A stretch of 64,000 bases of DNA from positions 5,213,001 through 5,277,000 of the forward strand of contig NC_134025.1 of the NCBI RefSeq assembly GCF_964204645.1, given 5' to 3'. Shown here in pieces: positions 48,696-62,698 of this stretch (positions are counted from its first letter, which is position 1; each line of letters begins with the position of its first letter). The notes beneath the pieces are model-generated. The model was given only the letters and a program-made list of their open reading frames with translations, searched no databases and was not told the DNA's origin. A program made the translations under genes and the position numbers. Source of the stretch: Tubulanus polymorphus. Taxonomy: Eukaryota > Nemertea > Palaeonemertea > Tubulaniformes > Tubulanidae.

Positions 48696-49115
48696 TATAA
48701 GCACGTTGTCATTCTATTTTAACGTTATGATATTAAGAAATTCATCGATAAGAATGAATCTGTGATGTTTGTATATAATTGTGTAAATATATTTATATTG
48801 AGTAATCGAAGAGAGTTTGTTGGATTTGATTTTAAATGATTTGAAGTTTTGCTGATAAGGATCTTATTCTGAACTTTGCTTAAAATTAGATTTCAATCTC
48901 TAGTCATGAGAATTATTTGGAAGCAGTAATGATGTGGATCTGGTGTGCCTGTTAGGCTACCGGACCACTGGCAAGTGAGACACTGCTAGGTGGCAGTAGG
49001 TGACGGTGGATTACGTTTACACTCCACAATTTCCAGAATATTCGTGGTAGCTGTCAAAACGACTATTCAAAAGCATATCTTAAGCAATCTGAGACGAGAT
49101 ACCTAAAATCCAACC
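48696..49115. other. CHMP2B 3' UTR and CHORDC1 promoter
   Basis: A 420-base gap between two plus-strand genes. The left part is AT-rich and must contain the CHMP2B 3' end, though no canonical AATAAA is evident. The right part has GCTAGGTGGCAG at 48984, which resembles a CTCF core. No exon seen. Confidence 0.5.
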
Positions 49116-51099
49116 ATGGAATCACAATGTTACAATAAAGGTTGTGGTAAAAAGTTCGATCCTAAAGTAAACGATGCGAATGGTAAGCTGAAATTAACAG
49201 AAGAGTGGAAAAATATCGCACTAATTAGCGAAATAAACGATCGAATAATCATATAATAACGGGTCATAGTGTTAGTCAGTAACCTGTCTGTGGTTTAGTT
49301 TCACGATCAGATATTTTCAGAAACCACATAGGCCATCCGATTATAAAAGCTTACCACCAACGAATAGGTAACCAGGTAACTAACTAACTTCATGACAAAT
49401 AATAGAATTGATGTACTGGTACTATTTTGGTTTCAGAATGCGTTCATCACCCGGGAGAACCATATTTTCACGATGGTTATAAAGAATGGACGTGCTGTAA
49501 AAAGAAAAGCAGGGACTTTACTGAATTTCTGAATTCACCTGTGAGTTAGTTTCCAGCATCACTGATATGTTATCCATGACATTTCAAACATAAAAGTTAT
49601 TTAATTCTGGCCCAAAATCCTAAAATTGAGACCTTACATGGATGGGTTATTTCACCACCTAAATAGATAAGTTGTTATGGCAGTTGAAATAATCGCAGAG
49701 TAATGTTTGTAATTTCAGGGTTGCACGACTGGATGCCATAGCAATGAAAAACCTCCCGAACCAGAAAAGCCAGTTGAAGAAGATGTGTTGCTGAAACAAG
49801 AAGTATGTTGATTTCACCCAGATGAGTAGTGAAGTGAAAACGTGATTGAAAAAACGTTTTTTGCATATTTTGTAGGTTATAACTGTCGAAGCTCCAAAAC
49901 CACCTGTACGACTAGAAAGACCATCAAATGATGATGTCATGATTCCTCTGAAACAAAATATCACATCTTCCTTAACGACTGCTTTGGAAAAATTTGCTAA
50001 TTTATCGGTAGACAATTCAATGAACAATATAGGTGAATACAATGTGTAACTGTAGTATATTTCTATTCCACTTCATCACAAAATTTGTATGACAGTCTTC
50101 GAGTTCCCTTTATTCCAGATGATCCAAATACAGTGACTGCTGGAACACCATGTGCTAATAAAGGCTGTGGGAAGGTATTCTTCATTGATATGGACATTTT
50201 TGAACATTGATTTCATCTCATGATTAACTAACATTACTTAGATTCTTTAATGTTAATCTATTCAAGGCATTTGTTGATGAAAGTAGTAATGATGAACAAT
50301 GTCACCACCATCCTGGATATCCTGTATTTCACGAAGGGTCAGTATTGCCTACTTATTCTGAAGAAAATATTTAAGGTTCCACATTTTACCATTCATATTC
50401 AATTTCTTCTCTAGGCTGAAGTTCTGGTCATGTTGCAAAGTGAAAACTTCAGATTTTGCCAAGTTTCTAGAACAGTCTGGTTGCGAAACTGGAAAGCATA
50501 TATGGAAGAAAAAAGGGGTATGATCTGATTGGATTATGTGGAATATAAAACAGTTGATAGATTCTACAGTCTCCAGTTAAACACACCTTTTAGAACTTGC
50601 CTTGAATCAACAAATTCGTATTTCATATTTTTCAGGATAAGAAAAAGTTACAGCAGTGTAGGGTTGACTGGCATCAAACTGGTTCTTACGTGACTATATC
50701 TATATTTGCTAAGGCTACAAGTCCAGAAAATGCTTTGTTTGAAGCAAATGGAGTTAGCGTAAAAGTCCACCTCGAGTATGAAGGTTGCCAATATGAATTT
50801 GATCGATTGTTTAATCTATGTGGGGTAAGCTATTAACAGAGGACTAAAACCTTTACATGAACCACTAGAATTTAGGATGATATTCAAGATTTCATTATTG
50901 GGAATTCATTACATTGGTTGTGCTAGGGTATGGAGGAACCGAATATATGAAAAAAGTTTTCAGGCGATGGCTAAAATGTGAAATCTTATTTCAGATCATT
51001 GATCCAAAATCTAGTGCCGTCAAATTACTTGGAACCAAAGTAGAAATTAATCTAAAAAAAGCCGAACCATTTAGTTGGACAGCTTTAGAACAATCGTGA
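49116..51099 (+). CDS. CHORDC1: CHORD domain protein (Morgana), HSP90 co-chaperone
   Basis: Zinc-binding HSP90 co-chaperone linked to centrosome control and stress response in animals. Exons: 49116-49182, 49437-49540, 49719-49802, 49876-50032, 50119-50174, 50267-50337, 50415-50517, 50636-50824, 50995-51099; all in phase; 311 residues (human 332). CHORD1 (about 5-64) has CYNKGCGKKFDP, CVHHPGEPYFHDG, WTCCKKK and GCTTGCH. CHORD2 (about 146-208) has CANKGCGKAFVDE, CHHHPGYPVFHEGLKFWSCC and GCETGKH. The C-terminal CS (p23-like) domain (about 215-311) starts at CRVDWHQTGSYVTISIFAKA and ends KVEINLKKAEPFSWTALE. Poly(A) signals AATAAA occur at 51222 and 51309. Confidence 0.95.
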
Positions 51100-51308
51100 T
51101 CGAATCGAACTCAATTTAGAAACGCTGAACACATGGATCTTCAACTAGTACTGACAGTTGTTGTTTGAATATGCATTTGACAAACAGATGTTGTTTTGTC
51201 GTCGACAGCCCACCATGAACAAATAAAACTTGGCTGAAATTGGCATTTTTGCTATTGGAATGTGTAGCATGTATGTTTTCATCAATCACTTCCTCATGTT
51301 TCAAGTAG

Positions 51309-51314
51309 AAATAA
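51309..51314 (+). terminator. Poly(A) signal of CHORDC1
   Basis: AATAAA 210 bases after the stop; a second copy lies at 51222-51227. Confidence 0.5.
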
Positions 51315-51511
51315 ACCTTTAATTTATCAGAACATAAGAAATCATTTCATTCTATGTTTAATGTCTTGCTGCCATCCTCATAGTCAACTGGTAAAATAGT
51401 GGCCGAACATCTTTGCTAGCACGATTTACTAGCACGATTATTCCTTTCTAGCACCGAAAAGTTTAGAAACTGGATGAAGTCGACTGTGCTTAGTATACAG
51501 CAACCCATGTA

Positions 51512-51671
51512 CAGTGGAACCTTGTAACAAACTTCAGGGGACCAGATAATTTGTTCATTAACCCACAGTCCATTATATCCAGCATGAAAGTAATAGATAT
51601 TGTCATATTCGGGACGAAATTCTAGGTTCGTTATAACTGATCGTTGAGGTCATTAAAACGAGATTCCACTT
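51512..51671. mobile_element. MITE-like remnant, pogo/Tigger-type ends
   Basis: A 160-base segment starting CAGTGGAACCTTGTAACAAAC and ending CATTAAAACGAGATTCCACTT, so the ends form an imperfect terminal inverted repeat (about 13 of the first 18 bases match after one end is reversed). The left end is preceded by TA. Internal GGTTCGTTATAAC fits the GTTATAAC words seen in pogo/Tigger-type ends. No coding capacity. It lies between the convergent CHORDC1 and GDP-fucose synthase genes. Confidence 0.5.
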
Positions 51672-52001
51672 CATGTCGGACAACTCTGGACCAGCAGTTT
51701 GACATAAAAAGAAATCAGTCAAGTCAGATTTAGGGACTTTTTCCTTTTTACTTAGGTCTGTTTAGGATAATTCGTACGTTCATTACATACCAATTTTGCT
51801 GTGTATGTGGACAACAACAACACAAATTGCCAAATAACATTTATTGGTTACTTTCTTAAGATAAAATAAATAAGGCAGTAGAAAAGTCCCAAAACAATAA
51901 ATAGATTCAGTAGAAATTTTACACCTCTAGCAGCAACGTAGAACTAGTTGTAGATCGCCTGTAACTATCGTCCCCAAATAACCAAGTGCTTTAAAATCAT
52001 C

Positions 52002-55019
<3,018 letters not shown>

Positions 55020-55026
55020 TATAAAA
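55020..55026 (+). promoter_or_regulatory. TATA box of the CAP gene
   Basis: TATAAAA, followed about 80 bases later by a clear donor (CGAAAG/GTAAGA at 55100). This suggests an untranslated first exon of roughly 55050-55100, spliced to the coding exon whose acceptor ends at 55411. Confidence 0.6.
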
Positions 55027-55422
55027 TGAGAAGGTCCACAGCCTGAATCCGTCACTCCCTTTGCAGAGACGTCAGCTTAGATCTCACATCCAGACGAAAG
55101 GTAAGATAGTGTGTACGATTGATGTTAAAAGATATGTAATTCATGTGGAAATTTGGATATCAACCTGCTTTTCGATATTCGGCACTTCATATTAACACTC
55201 TAGGTATCTAAGAAAGGTATGTTGTCTTTCCCTAAATTTTCGGATTTCTTTTCGATAATTAATTTTTTCTATTGGATATGTATCTAGTATAGAAACCAAA
55301 ATGGTGATTTCCTTTTTGGAGAATTTGAATTTCGTGCCGTAAAAGTTTCAATCGAAAAACTATCTTTTTATTATAACGGAGGATTTTTCTCGTATTTGAA
55401 AATCTCTTTAGGACTTTTGGAA

Positions 55423-56451
55423 ATGAATTTAGCCATGATAAGCACTGTAGTTGTGGTGTGCTCGGTGATCGCTTGTGCCTCAGCGGGTATAACTAGTATT
55501 TCAGTTGATGCTCACAATAAGGCACGGTCCTCTCATAATCCGTCGATTAAAGATCTTGTAAGTTTGTTTTATATTTCATTCTTCGTGAATGAAACTACAT
55601 TGCATCCTCAGTCTGTTGATATTCTGTTCGTTCAAATTTTTACATTGCGTATGTGATATTCTAGTCAGGAAAGTCTGCGCTTAAATCTGCTGCCCAATCC
55701 TGGGCCGAGCAATGTTCGTACGGTCACAGTGAAAATGCTAAAAAAGGCATCTATGGCGAAAATATCTACATCAAAACTAACAGACCGAATGTCGTTATGT
55801 CTAATTCGGAAGCGTTGACTGCTGCAGTTGACAACTGGATGGCCGAGAAACAATGGTACAAATATTCGGATAACTCTTGTTCCGCACCAGAAGGAAAATC
55901 TTGTGGTCATTATACCCAGGTATTTGTTATAGGATGTACAGATAAGGTAATCGTTATGAAAATGTTCGCATTCACGAAATGCTCAATATGTTTCTTCCTT
56001 GCTGGTCTAAGGTTATCTGGAAAAACACGGACAGGGTAGGTTGTTTCAACAAAGTCTGCGATACCTCGGATCCTGCAGTAAAGAGAAACTACGTTGTCTG
56101 TAACTATGAAAAACCGTAAGTTTTTCAACGAAACATTAGAAAATAGATGCATAAAAACGATTTAATTCTATTTCACAATGCACAATTTGTATTCATGTAT
56201 ATATCAGTTGCAAAATTCACTTGGAGTGTTAGACTGGACTTAGTTCTTACAAACATAGATTTGGATGAAATCCTTTAAAACTAAAATGGAGTATAAACAA
56301 ATCGCAGCTTTTGAAGAGGGCGATTGCAGAAAATGCATGAAAATCATTTTAGATGTACGTAGACTAAGTTCAATATGTCATCTTGAGCGCACCATAATAA
56401 TCTAATCCTTTATTTTTCAGTGGTAATATGGCCGGACAGAAACCATATTAA
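55423..56451 (+). CDS. Secreted CAP-superfamily (SCP/PR-1) protein
   Basis: A small secreted CAP protein with only the CAP domain, of the GLIPR2/PR-1 form; functions in this family vary and none can be assigned. Exons: 55423-55557, 55665-55919, 56012-56115, 56421-56451; all in phase; 174 residues. Residues 1-22 (MISTVVVVCSVIACASA) form a signal peptide. CAP features in order: HNKARSSHNP; WAEQCSYGHSENAKKG with the cavity His, GENIY with the Glu; HYTQVIWKNTDRVGCF (CAP1, second His and Glu-equivalent region), and YVVCNYEKPGNMAGQKPY (CAP2). Five further cysteines lie in SCSAPEGKSCG and FNKVCDTSD. There is no C-terminal cysteine-rich domain, so it is not of the full CRISP form. A TATA box and noncoding first exon lie upstream; AATAAA at 56497 ends the gene. 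Confidence 0.93.
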
Positions 56452-56496
56452 AGTCATATTTTTCGGAATTTGGATAATTAGATTGTCGTGTGTGAA

Positions 56497-56502
56497 AATA
56501 AA
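56497..56502 (+). terminator. Poly(A) signal of the CAP gene
   Basis: AATAAA 46 bases after the stop codon at 56451. Confidence 0.6.
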
Positions 56503-57001
56503 AAGCTAACTAACAAACTGTCAGCGCGGCGTTCCTTCCATTTTCATTGAATTTAACATTGGGTTCATAATGTTCCATAAATCACATAAATGATATTATG
56601 CCAGGCATTTGACTTCTAGATTAATATGTACATATCCTTTTTCAACATGATTTTACACAGGCATGTTGAGAATTAGCCGATGCATGCCCCCCATGCAGGT
56701 TTAAATGTTTGCATAGGTTATTTCGGATTTTGGTAACGACGGAAGTTCGCAGTTTTTTGCCGGAAGTTTAACACGCTCCTCTTGACAAGATGACATCTTC
56801 ATGTAGGTGGCGTCGGCGGTTTCTAAAACGAGGGAAGATGCATGCAGAATGTAGAGTACCAAAGATTAAGAAAGTTCACAGTGTACGGTAATTAATTTAG
56901 ACAGCTATCGCCAAATTTGAAGTACCGGGGCTAGCGGCTACGCTCCCCGATGATATCCATGGTTATTTTCTATAAAATATGTTTTCGATGTACACAGTAG
57001 A
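56503..57001. other. Intergenic between convergent CAP and Ig-receptor genes
   Basis: About 500 bases, partly the 3' UTR of the minus-strand Ig receptor. Two GGAAGT words (56740, 56763) and AGGTGGCGTC (56815) resemble ETS and CTCF cores and might mark an unannotated promoter. I see no exon. Confidence 0.4.
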
Positions 57002-58952
57002 TCAAAAGTCTACGATTTTGTAGTGGCAACACCTACCATCTTGATCTTGACAAGGTATGTCCACGATACATTTCATACCTTTCTGGTGCTTGGATGTGAT
57101 CGTATCATCCAATAGATCAATCGGATCTGCGTACTCGGTATCTACAGAGAAAATCACGGTTAAAGATACACACGAACCCGAAAGCAATGAACAGGATGAC
57201 GACACGATAGACAATACTGAGAAAACTGATAATAGTTTTTCCAAAATAAAGAGATACTGTAAACCTCGCTTTATTCGGACAAACTGGAATTGGCAAAAAT
57301 TGGTCCGATGTTCTAGTAAAAGGCCGAGATATGAAAACACTTAGCAAATGACAAAAATAACTTCGTTTTTGTCCAAGTTAGTCTAAACTTTGAGTTGGTC
57401 GTGTCCGAGTAAGGTGTGTTTTACAGAACATGTTAATTAATACCTACCTGATTGTTTTAGCGTTGATTCGACGTAAACATTAGAAACGAGCGGTTTGTTT
57501 GAGGATCTCGACGACTGCCGATCAACTGACAATCTGTGTTAGGAAATCACGTATATTCATATATTGAAAAAAATCGAGTTAGATTGATCTTAGATCGATT
57601 TTAGATCGATTTTATACGCAAATTACTCACGCAGTCTTGGATCTACTATGTTTCCTGCCTCTAATTGCGAAGACAACGCACGTAACGCCAAGGATGATCG
57701 CTAAACAGGCAGTAACAGCAAGTAACACGATGATACTCTCCCGTGAAACAATCTTAAAACCTTAATAACGACAGAAGAACGTTAGTTGTAGTTGGATAAT
57801 TTTGTTTTAAGCAAAAATCACAAAAATGCTCTTGAATCGAAATCTTTTCGCAACTCAACAAAAAAGTGTTTCCGAATGTGAGCTCACCTCTTTCATAAGA
57901 CTTCGCAGATAACGAAAGATCTTTTTCATCTTCGACTGAAACTAAATAAAAAGCGATTACGCCAAGTTCGATCGAGATATAAATGCCAAATGAAAATGAT
58001 AATTTCCTAGTGCGGAAATGATTACAGTCTTCATGTCTCTTACCTTTTGTCGGTAGTGGTGTTTTCACTGATATAGACATCTGATCTATCGAATTGTTCG
58101 CGTAACAATACCATATACCCGACACTTCTTCTCTGATATCTGTGATTGCCACGCGAAATTCACCTGACCTCCAGTCACAAAGCTCCTTTAAAAACATCCC
58201 GAAGATGTCATTCACTAAGCTTATTCTTACACGTGCAATACGCAAAATTCTTGCTGATGAATAATAATTTTTTTGTATATATACTTTACAAAATCCATGA
58301 AATCCTACCTTTCTTATTTTCCTGAATCTACTTCTGAAAACCTGACAGTTTTCTGCGATCGACTTTGGGTACCTGTCTCCTGGTAGTTTATGGCGCAGAA
58401 GAAGTGGTTTTGAGAGGAAGTCACTGGTAGAGCACTGGATTTTCAGCGTGTCGCCCACGGTAGGATTTGCATCGCTTGCGTTTATGTGGACTTTAGCCAT
58501 CGCTGGCATAAACCCTAGTAAGAAAAAAAGAATCAGTATTGAAGTTTTTCTCGATTAGAATATGGTTCAAAACTACCCCATATATCTTGAATCGGGTGCC
58601 ATGATTACTCCTGATGTTAAAAGATTGTCTTGCCATTTTTTTTTAGTGAGTTGAATGATAAAACAATGTTTCATTCAGTAAAAAGAGCCTCTCCGACCAA
58701 CAGCACTCTAGCAGAAATTGAAAACCAGTCTCAGATTTTTAGGTTTGCCCCAATAAATGAATCAGTGGTTATTTTGGAATTATTCCTTTTTGGTTATGAA
58801 TGCAACTGAGTATCGGATTTCTAAAAATTCTATCAAAGTTTTGTAAATCTAATGAACGATATTAACTTAGCTTATGTGGAGTCAGTTTTTAACATACCGT
58901 AACACAACAAACAGAGCCAAATCAAAGTTCTTCTCATCTTGTATCGATCCAT
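57002..58952 (-). CDS. Single-Ig-domain type I membrane receptor
   Basis: Exons 5' to 3': 58952-58898, 58514-58044, 57941-57888, 57760-57631, 57533-57448, 57141-57002; all in phase; 311 residues. The first exon gives a signal peptide (MDRYKMRRTLIWLCLLCY). The second holds one V-type Ig-like domain: early Cys in TLKIQCSTSD, late Cys in REEVSGIWYCYANNS, with three further cysteines between (ENCQVF, GFCKVY, ELCDW), more than a standard Ig fold. A short stalk, one membrane helix (IIVLLAVTACLAIILGVTCV) and basic stop-transfer (IRGRKHSRSK) follow. The tail carries tyrosines in SNVYVES and TEYADPID that could be phosphorylated; neither fits the ITIM consensus. The last exon may be spliced again at CAGAAAG/GTATGA (about 57090) instead of reading to the stop at 57002. 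No orthologue recognised. Confidence 0.75.
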
Positions 58953-59703
58953 CCCATAATGATAATAAATTAATGATCAATGTCAAATGCATTTTATATG
59001 TAACTGAGTAAACATCCTGGTTTATTTTGGACACACCAGATTTTTTGTTATCATTAACAGCCATATGCGCTAAAATCAATGCAATTGTTTTATTGTGAAT
59101 GAAAATCAATGATTAGATCCCACGTTTAGAGGAAAATTCTTTTCAAAAATAAAATTAGGAATAATACGGAAATTAGCACCAGTACGAAGAAACAAATTAA
59201 AGAGTCGCCATGGTTGAATGAATAACTGACTAATCCCATTTATTCAGGGTCAAATATTTTGGAACAAAATTTGTTTGTTTGAATTTGTTTTAATACTAAT
59301 AACTATTTCATACTGTTTCTTTTTCATAGAGGTATTCAGAAACATTGATAAGCCTTTTAGCAACACTTCGTTTCGTTTGGTCGTTTCCAGTTCCGAAAAA
59401 TGGAAATATATTTTTTTGTGTATTTCAATTGATGAATGCTGTTAAAATCTTCCTGTATATTTAAACCCACAGCTATATGATGTACATGATGTAGGTCCGC
59501 ATATATATCTATATAAATATATATTTATTCAAGTTGCTTTTTTCAGGATGGGTTACTGATTAGAATATGTATGTAAGTTGGGAACAAAGAAGGGGCTTAG
59601 GGGCAAGACTTTTGTTTTCAAGTTGGTGGGTATATAAAACTCGGTTTTCAATAGCGTCATCTTCAGAACACTCAAACGCAGATCTACGAAGACGTAGTTT
59701 GCA
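58953..59703. other. Divergent intergenic: Ig receptor to insulin-like gene
   Basis: A 750-base AT-rich region shared by two divergent genes. An AT-dinucleotide-rich patch lies at about 59499-59527. The insulin-like gene's TATA box is at 59631. No promoter element is evident for the Ig receptor. Confidence 0.5.
59631..59639 (+). promoter_or_regulatory. TATA box of insulin-like gene
   Basis: TATATAAAA in a GGTGGGTATATAAAACTCGG context, followed about 30 bases later by TCTTCAGAACAC, a plausible initiator. The ATG lies at 59704, so the 5' UTR would be about 40 bases. Confidence 0.7.
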
Positions 59704-61675
59704 ATGGTAAAATGCACAGGTAAGTCTCTTAGATTGTTTTATATAAATGTATGCGTTTTGTGAATTCTTTTCTCATTAAATTCCCTTTCAATTTCATATT
59801 ATCACACGTTTAAATGAATCATGTGAATAATCAAATTAACATCCGTGTTTGTGTAAATGCGTTCGCTTTAGCTTTTATATTGTAGAATTATGATTAAATT
59901 TTCAAACAGTAAAATTAGACATAATTCCAAGAATTGAGCGTTCAAAAACGTAAACAAGATAAACTATTTGAAAAATTGTTTATAATAACTTTGAAAAACA
60001 TTACATTTGTTTTACTGGCTGATTGCCAAATACGTATGTACGTCGCGGGTTCGGTTTACAAAATAGTCATAGTACATTCAAATATTTCTTTTTTCTCTGA
60101 AAATTAATTTTGAAAATGTCAATTATACTCATAACTACTAGATTTCACGTGAATCCGGTTACTCTTCATTCCATCATGTTTTTCCATTAGTACAGATGTC
60201 TGTGAAATTTGTGACATCGAAATGAAATACTCATAAACATTATCAAAGTATCATGTAACATGGTTCTTTTCAGAATTTCTTGGGCTCCTGTCGCTAGTGT
60301 GGTGGTATTACAACATTTCCGTTGGAATCGCTTCACTCAATGCACGCGAACCTCCAAAAGAACAAACGAATGAACTTACTGAAAAGGAATTTTTGGGAAG
60401 GTAACGCAGAAAGGACTAGAATTTGAATCAAAATAGTTGATTTTCGGCCGGTAACTCATTTTTCTGTCTTTAACTATGTCGTGGGCCGACAATGTCCTGT
60501 ACGACTGACGGAAAGACAAAACATCTTTCATCATTCAGGTCCGTAGCTTGCGGGTTACAAAAAAGGTTTGCATTTAGAAAATCAAGTTTCAGAAATCGAA
60601 TCTAGGGTCTGTTGTATTTAATTCCCGGTCCAATCGACCTGCAGGTATTAGGACAGGTATTGACCTCCATAGGAACCCTTGAACTGGGAACGTATACCGG
60701 CACAACGCAACGTTTTCATTTTCGAACGCCGGTTTCAAAAAGGTCCACCAAAAAGAATACCCATATAATCCAATCAGTGACGCTACGGGCCTGATTAAGA
60801 GCAATCGTGTATACATAGATTTACTCATCGTGTGCCCGTTCATCATTTTACACCACCCAAACAAATCTAATCGGTTTAAAACAGTCTCTGAAAATGTCAC
60901 ATGAATATTGCTAGAAGCATCAAGAGTTAGAATGTTTTGAATTTTGTCAGAACTTCTTGTGGGTGGCGAGAAAAATTGTAGACATTTCCGGAAGAAGGGC
61001 AACGATGAAAACTTTTGGTTTTTTATGCACAATAGGTCGTCGGCAGAGTGGCAAACAAGATGGCATTCAGACTGTCACCGTCGTTGCCGCCAGGAACTAG
61101 TTGAACATATTAGAATTGCCTGTGAGAAAGACATTTATAGGGTGACTCGAGATGAACTCGGTATACCTCCGCCTTGGGTTATTAACAAAAGTGGTAGGTT
61201 CTGTCGCATCTCTATATGATATGTTTTATTCGTTTTGTTCTATGAACAAATAGATACGAAATGTCAATTCGGGGCTTGATATAGACCTTATCTAAATAAA
61301 GGGCATCATATTGCTGTCCGTTAAGCACGGATATTCAAAGTCATTAGTGTACTTCTGCCATAGGCGTCAGTGATTAAGGTCTATATTTTACCATAGTATC
61401 AATTTTGAATTGTCCGATAGTCGCCAATCACATGCAAAAACGAGATAGGCCTATATATTTTCATTTTAGAGACAGCTCGAAAAATTACCGTCAACAAGAA
61501 AATGGCGCTGTCATTCTTAACAGGACCCGGAGGAGGAGTTCGAATAAAGCGAGGAATTATGGAGGAATGTTGCATGTCAAAAGGTTGCACGTGGGAAGAA
61601 TATGCCGAAACATGTCGGTATTACAGCCGTGCACAAGCGCCAACAGGTTCATCGTCTGCTGCAGTTTGCAATTGA
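59704..61675 (+). CDS. Insulin-like peptide precursor (4 exons)
   Basis: Secreted hormone precursor of the insulin family. Exons: 59704-59719, 60274-60400, 61036-61193, 61470-61675; all in phase; 168 residues. The signal peptide is MVKCTEFLGLLSLVWWYYNI and nearby residues. The B-chain region (exon 3) contains DCHRRCRQELVEHIRIAC, where CRQELVEHIRIAC gives the B-chain spacing C-x11-C with the insulin-like LVE. A C-peptide with PPPW follows and ends at the dibasic site IKR. The A chain is GIMEECCMSKGCTWEEYAET followed by Cys, i.e. CC-x4-C-x8-C, against CC-x3-C-x8-C in vertebrate insulin. Extra cysteines before the B-chain core (DC) and near the C-terminus (AVCN) could make a fourth disulfide, as in several molluscan insulins. 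Intron 3 falls in the C-peptide, as is common for insulin genes. AATAAA at 61854 ends the gene. Confidence 0.9.
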
Positions 61676-62365
61676 TTCTGGGGTTTTCCATGTATTTCTA
61701 GATTATTATCTACTGACACCTTTTAAATGCACGAAGGGTCGACCAAAATTCATTGAATATTGACTAGATTCTAAACTCATTATTTCAATCAATCGTACTG
61801 GTGTTCGAAAGCTTATAGAAATTGTTTTTGTTCCATCGACAATTGTTTACGAGAATAAAGATTCTTGAAAAAGGAAGAATTACGTAATTGTTTCAAATTC
61901 ATGTTCGATCAGTCCACCGTCATGTCTATATGATTTATTACATACGTACGTCACAAGTGTTCCGGAAAATGTGTTATTATTACCAATAAATCTGGGTGGG
62001 AAATATGTACTAATTGCGCGATTATAAGTACTTTGCCCGATACTTGTTGATCAAAAACCATTAATTTGTGTGATTTTCTCATTTAACCCAGTTATCAACA
62101 TGCTTATCTGTTGAGATAATTGCTTTTTGATCGGTTAACACACAATAGTTTTACATTTTCGAAGAAGCATTGAGGATACTGGAATCAGACGCTTATGGTG
62201 AGCAATATTGTTTTTCCGCATGTATTAGTGTCAAGATGAAGAAAACACAAATACACAGCATTGAATTATAATACGTCCAGACAATATGCATATTAGATAC
62301 GGTACTATAATCTTTGATTATATTTTTCGAATATTCTTTTTTCATCTACTCTTTCTTGTGTACAG
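61676..62365. other. Insulin-like 3' UTR and leader of next gene
   Basis: The poly(A) signal AATAAA at 61854-61859 ends the insulin-like transcript. A possible untranslated or start-bearing exon of the next gene ends near 62197 at TTATG/GTGAGC, pairing with the acceptor TGTACAG at 62365. No other feature seen. Confidence 0.5.
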
Positions 62366-62698
62366 ATGAGAACTTTGATTGCATTCACCGTTCTTCTGTT
62401 GCTGTGGCCCAACGCCTTGCTAGCCAGTGGCAAAAGACGTAATGTTTTGTTGATGAATTCGTTAGTCGAACATTGTTTGTTAAAATGTGTATATTGCGCT
62501 ACAGCGGGTAGAGCGTTGCGTTACGACGAAGCAGCATGCGAAAACGAATGTTGGAGTAGCTACGGCATGCAGGTTGATGACGGATGTGTCATACACGCGA
62601 CCAAGAAGAAAAAAAAGAATCGTGCTAATAAACGAAAGAAAGGAAAAAGGCGACGAAATGGAAATTCAAAGCGCCGTCGCAAAAAACAACGTCAGTAA
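62366..62698 (+). CDS. Eclosion-hormone-like secreted peptide with basic tail
   Basis: A 110-codon single-exon frame just after an acceptor (TACAG/ATGAGA). A signal peptide (MRTLIAFTVLLLLWPNALLA) precedes a KRR site. The six cysteines of the mature part are spaced C-x3-C-x2-C-x13-C-x3-C-x11-C. Arthropod eclosion hormone, as I recall it, is C-x3-C-x2-C-x12-C-x3-C-x10-C, so the order and spacing agree to within one residue in two loops. After the last cysteine comes an about 32-residue tail that is mostly Lys and Arg (for example TKKKKKNRANKRKKGKRRR), which insect eclosion hormones lack. It could bind sulfated glycans or be trimmed by convertases. An upstream exon ending TTATG near 62197 would add one Met. 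It follows the insulin-like gene by 690 bases on the same strand; AATAAA lies at 62832. Homology rests on cysteine spacing, so confidence in the family is moderate. Confidence 0.7.
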   Translation: MRTLIAFTVLLLLWPNALLASGKRRNVLLMNSLVEHCLLKCVYCATAGRALRYDEAACENECWSSYGMQVDDGCVIHATKKKKKNRANKRKKGKRRRNGNSKRRRKKQRQ

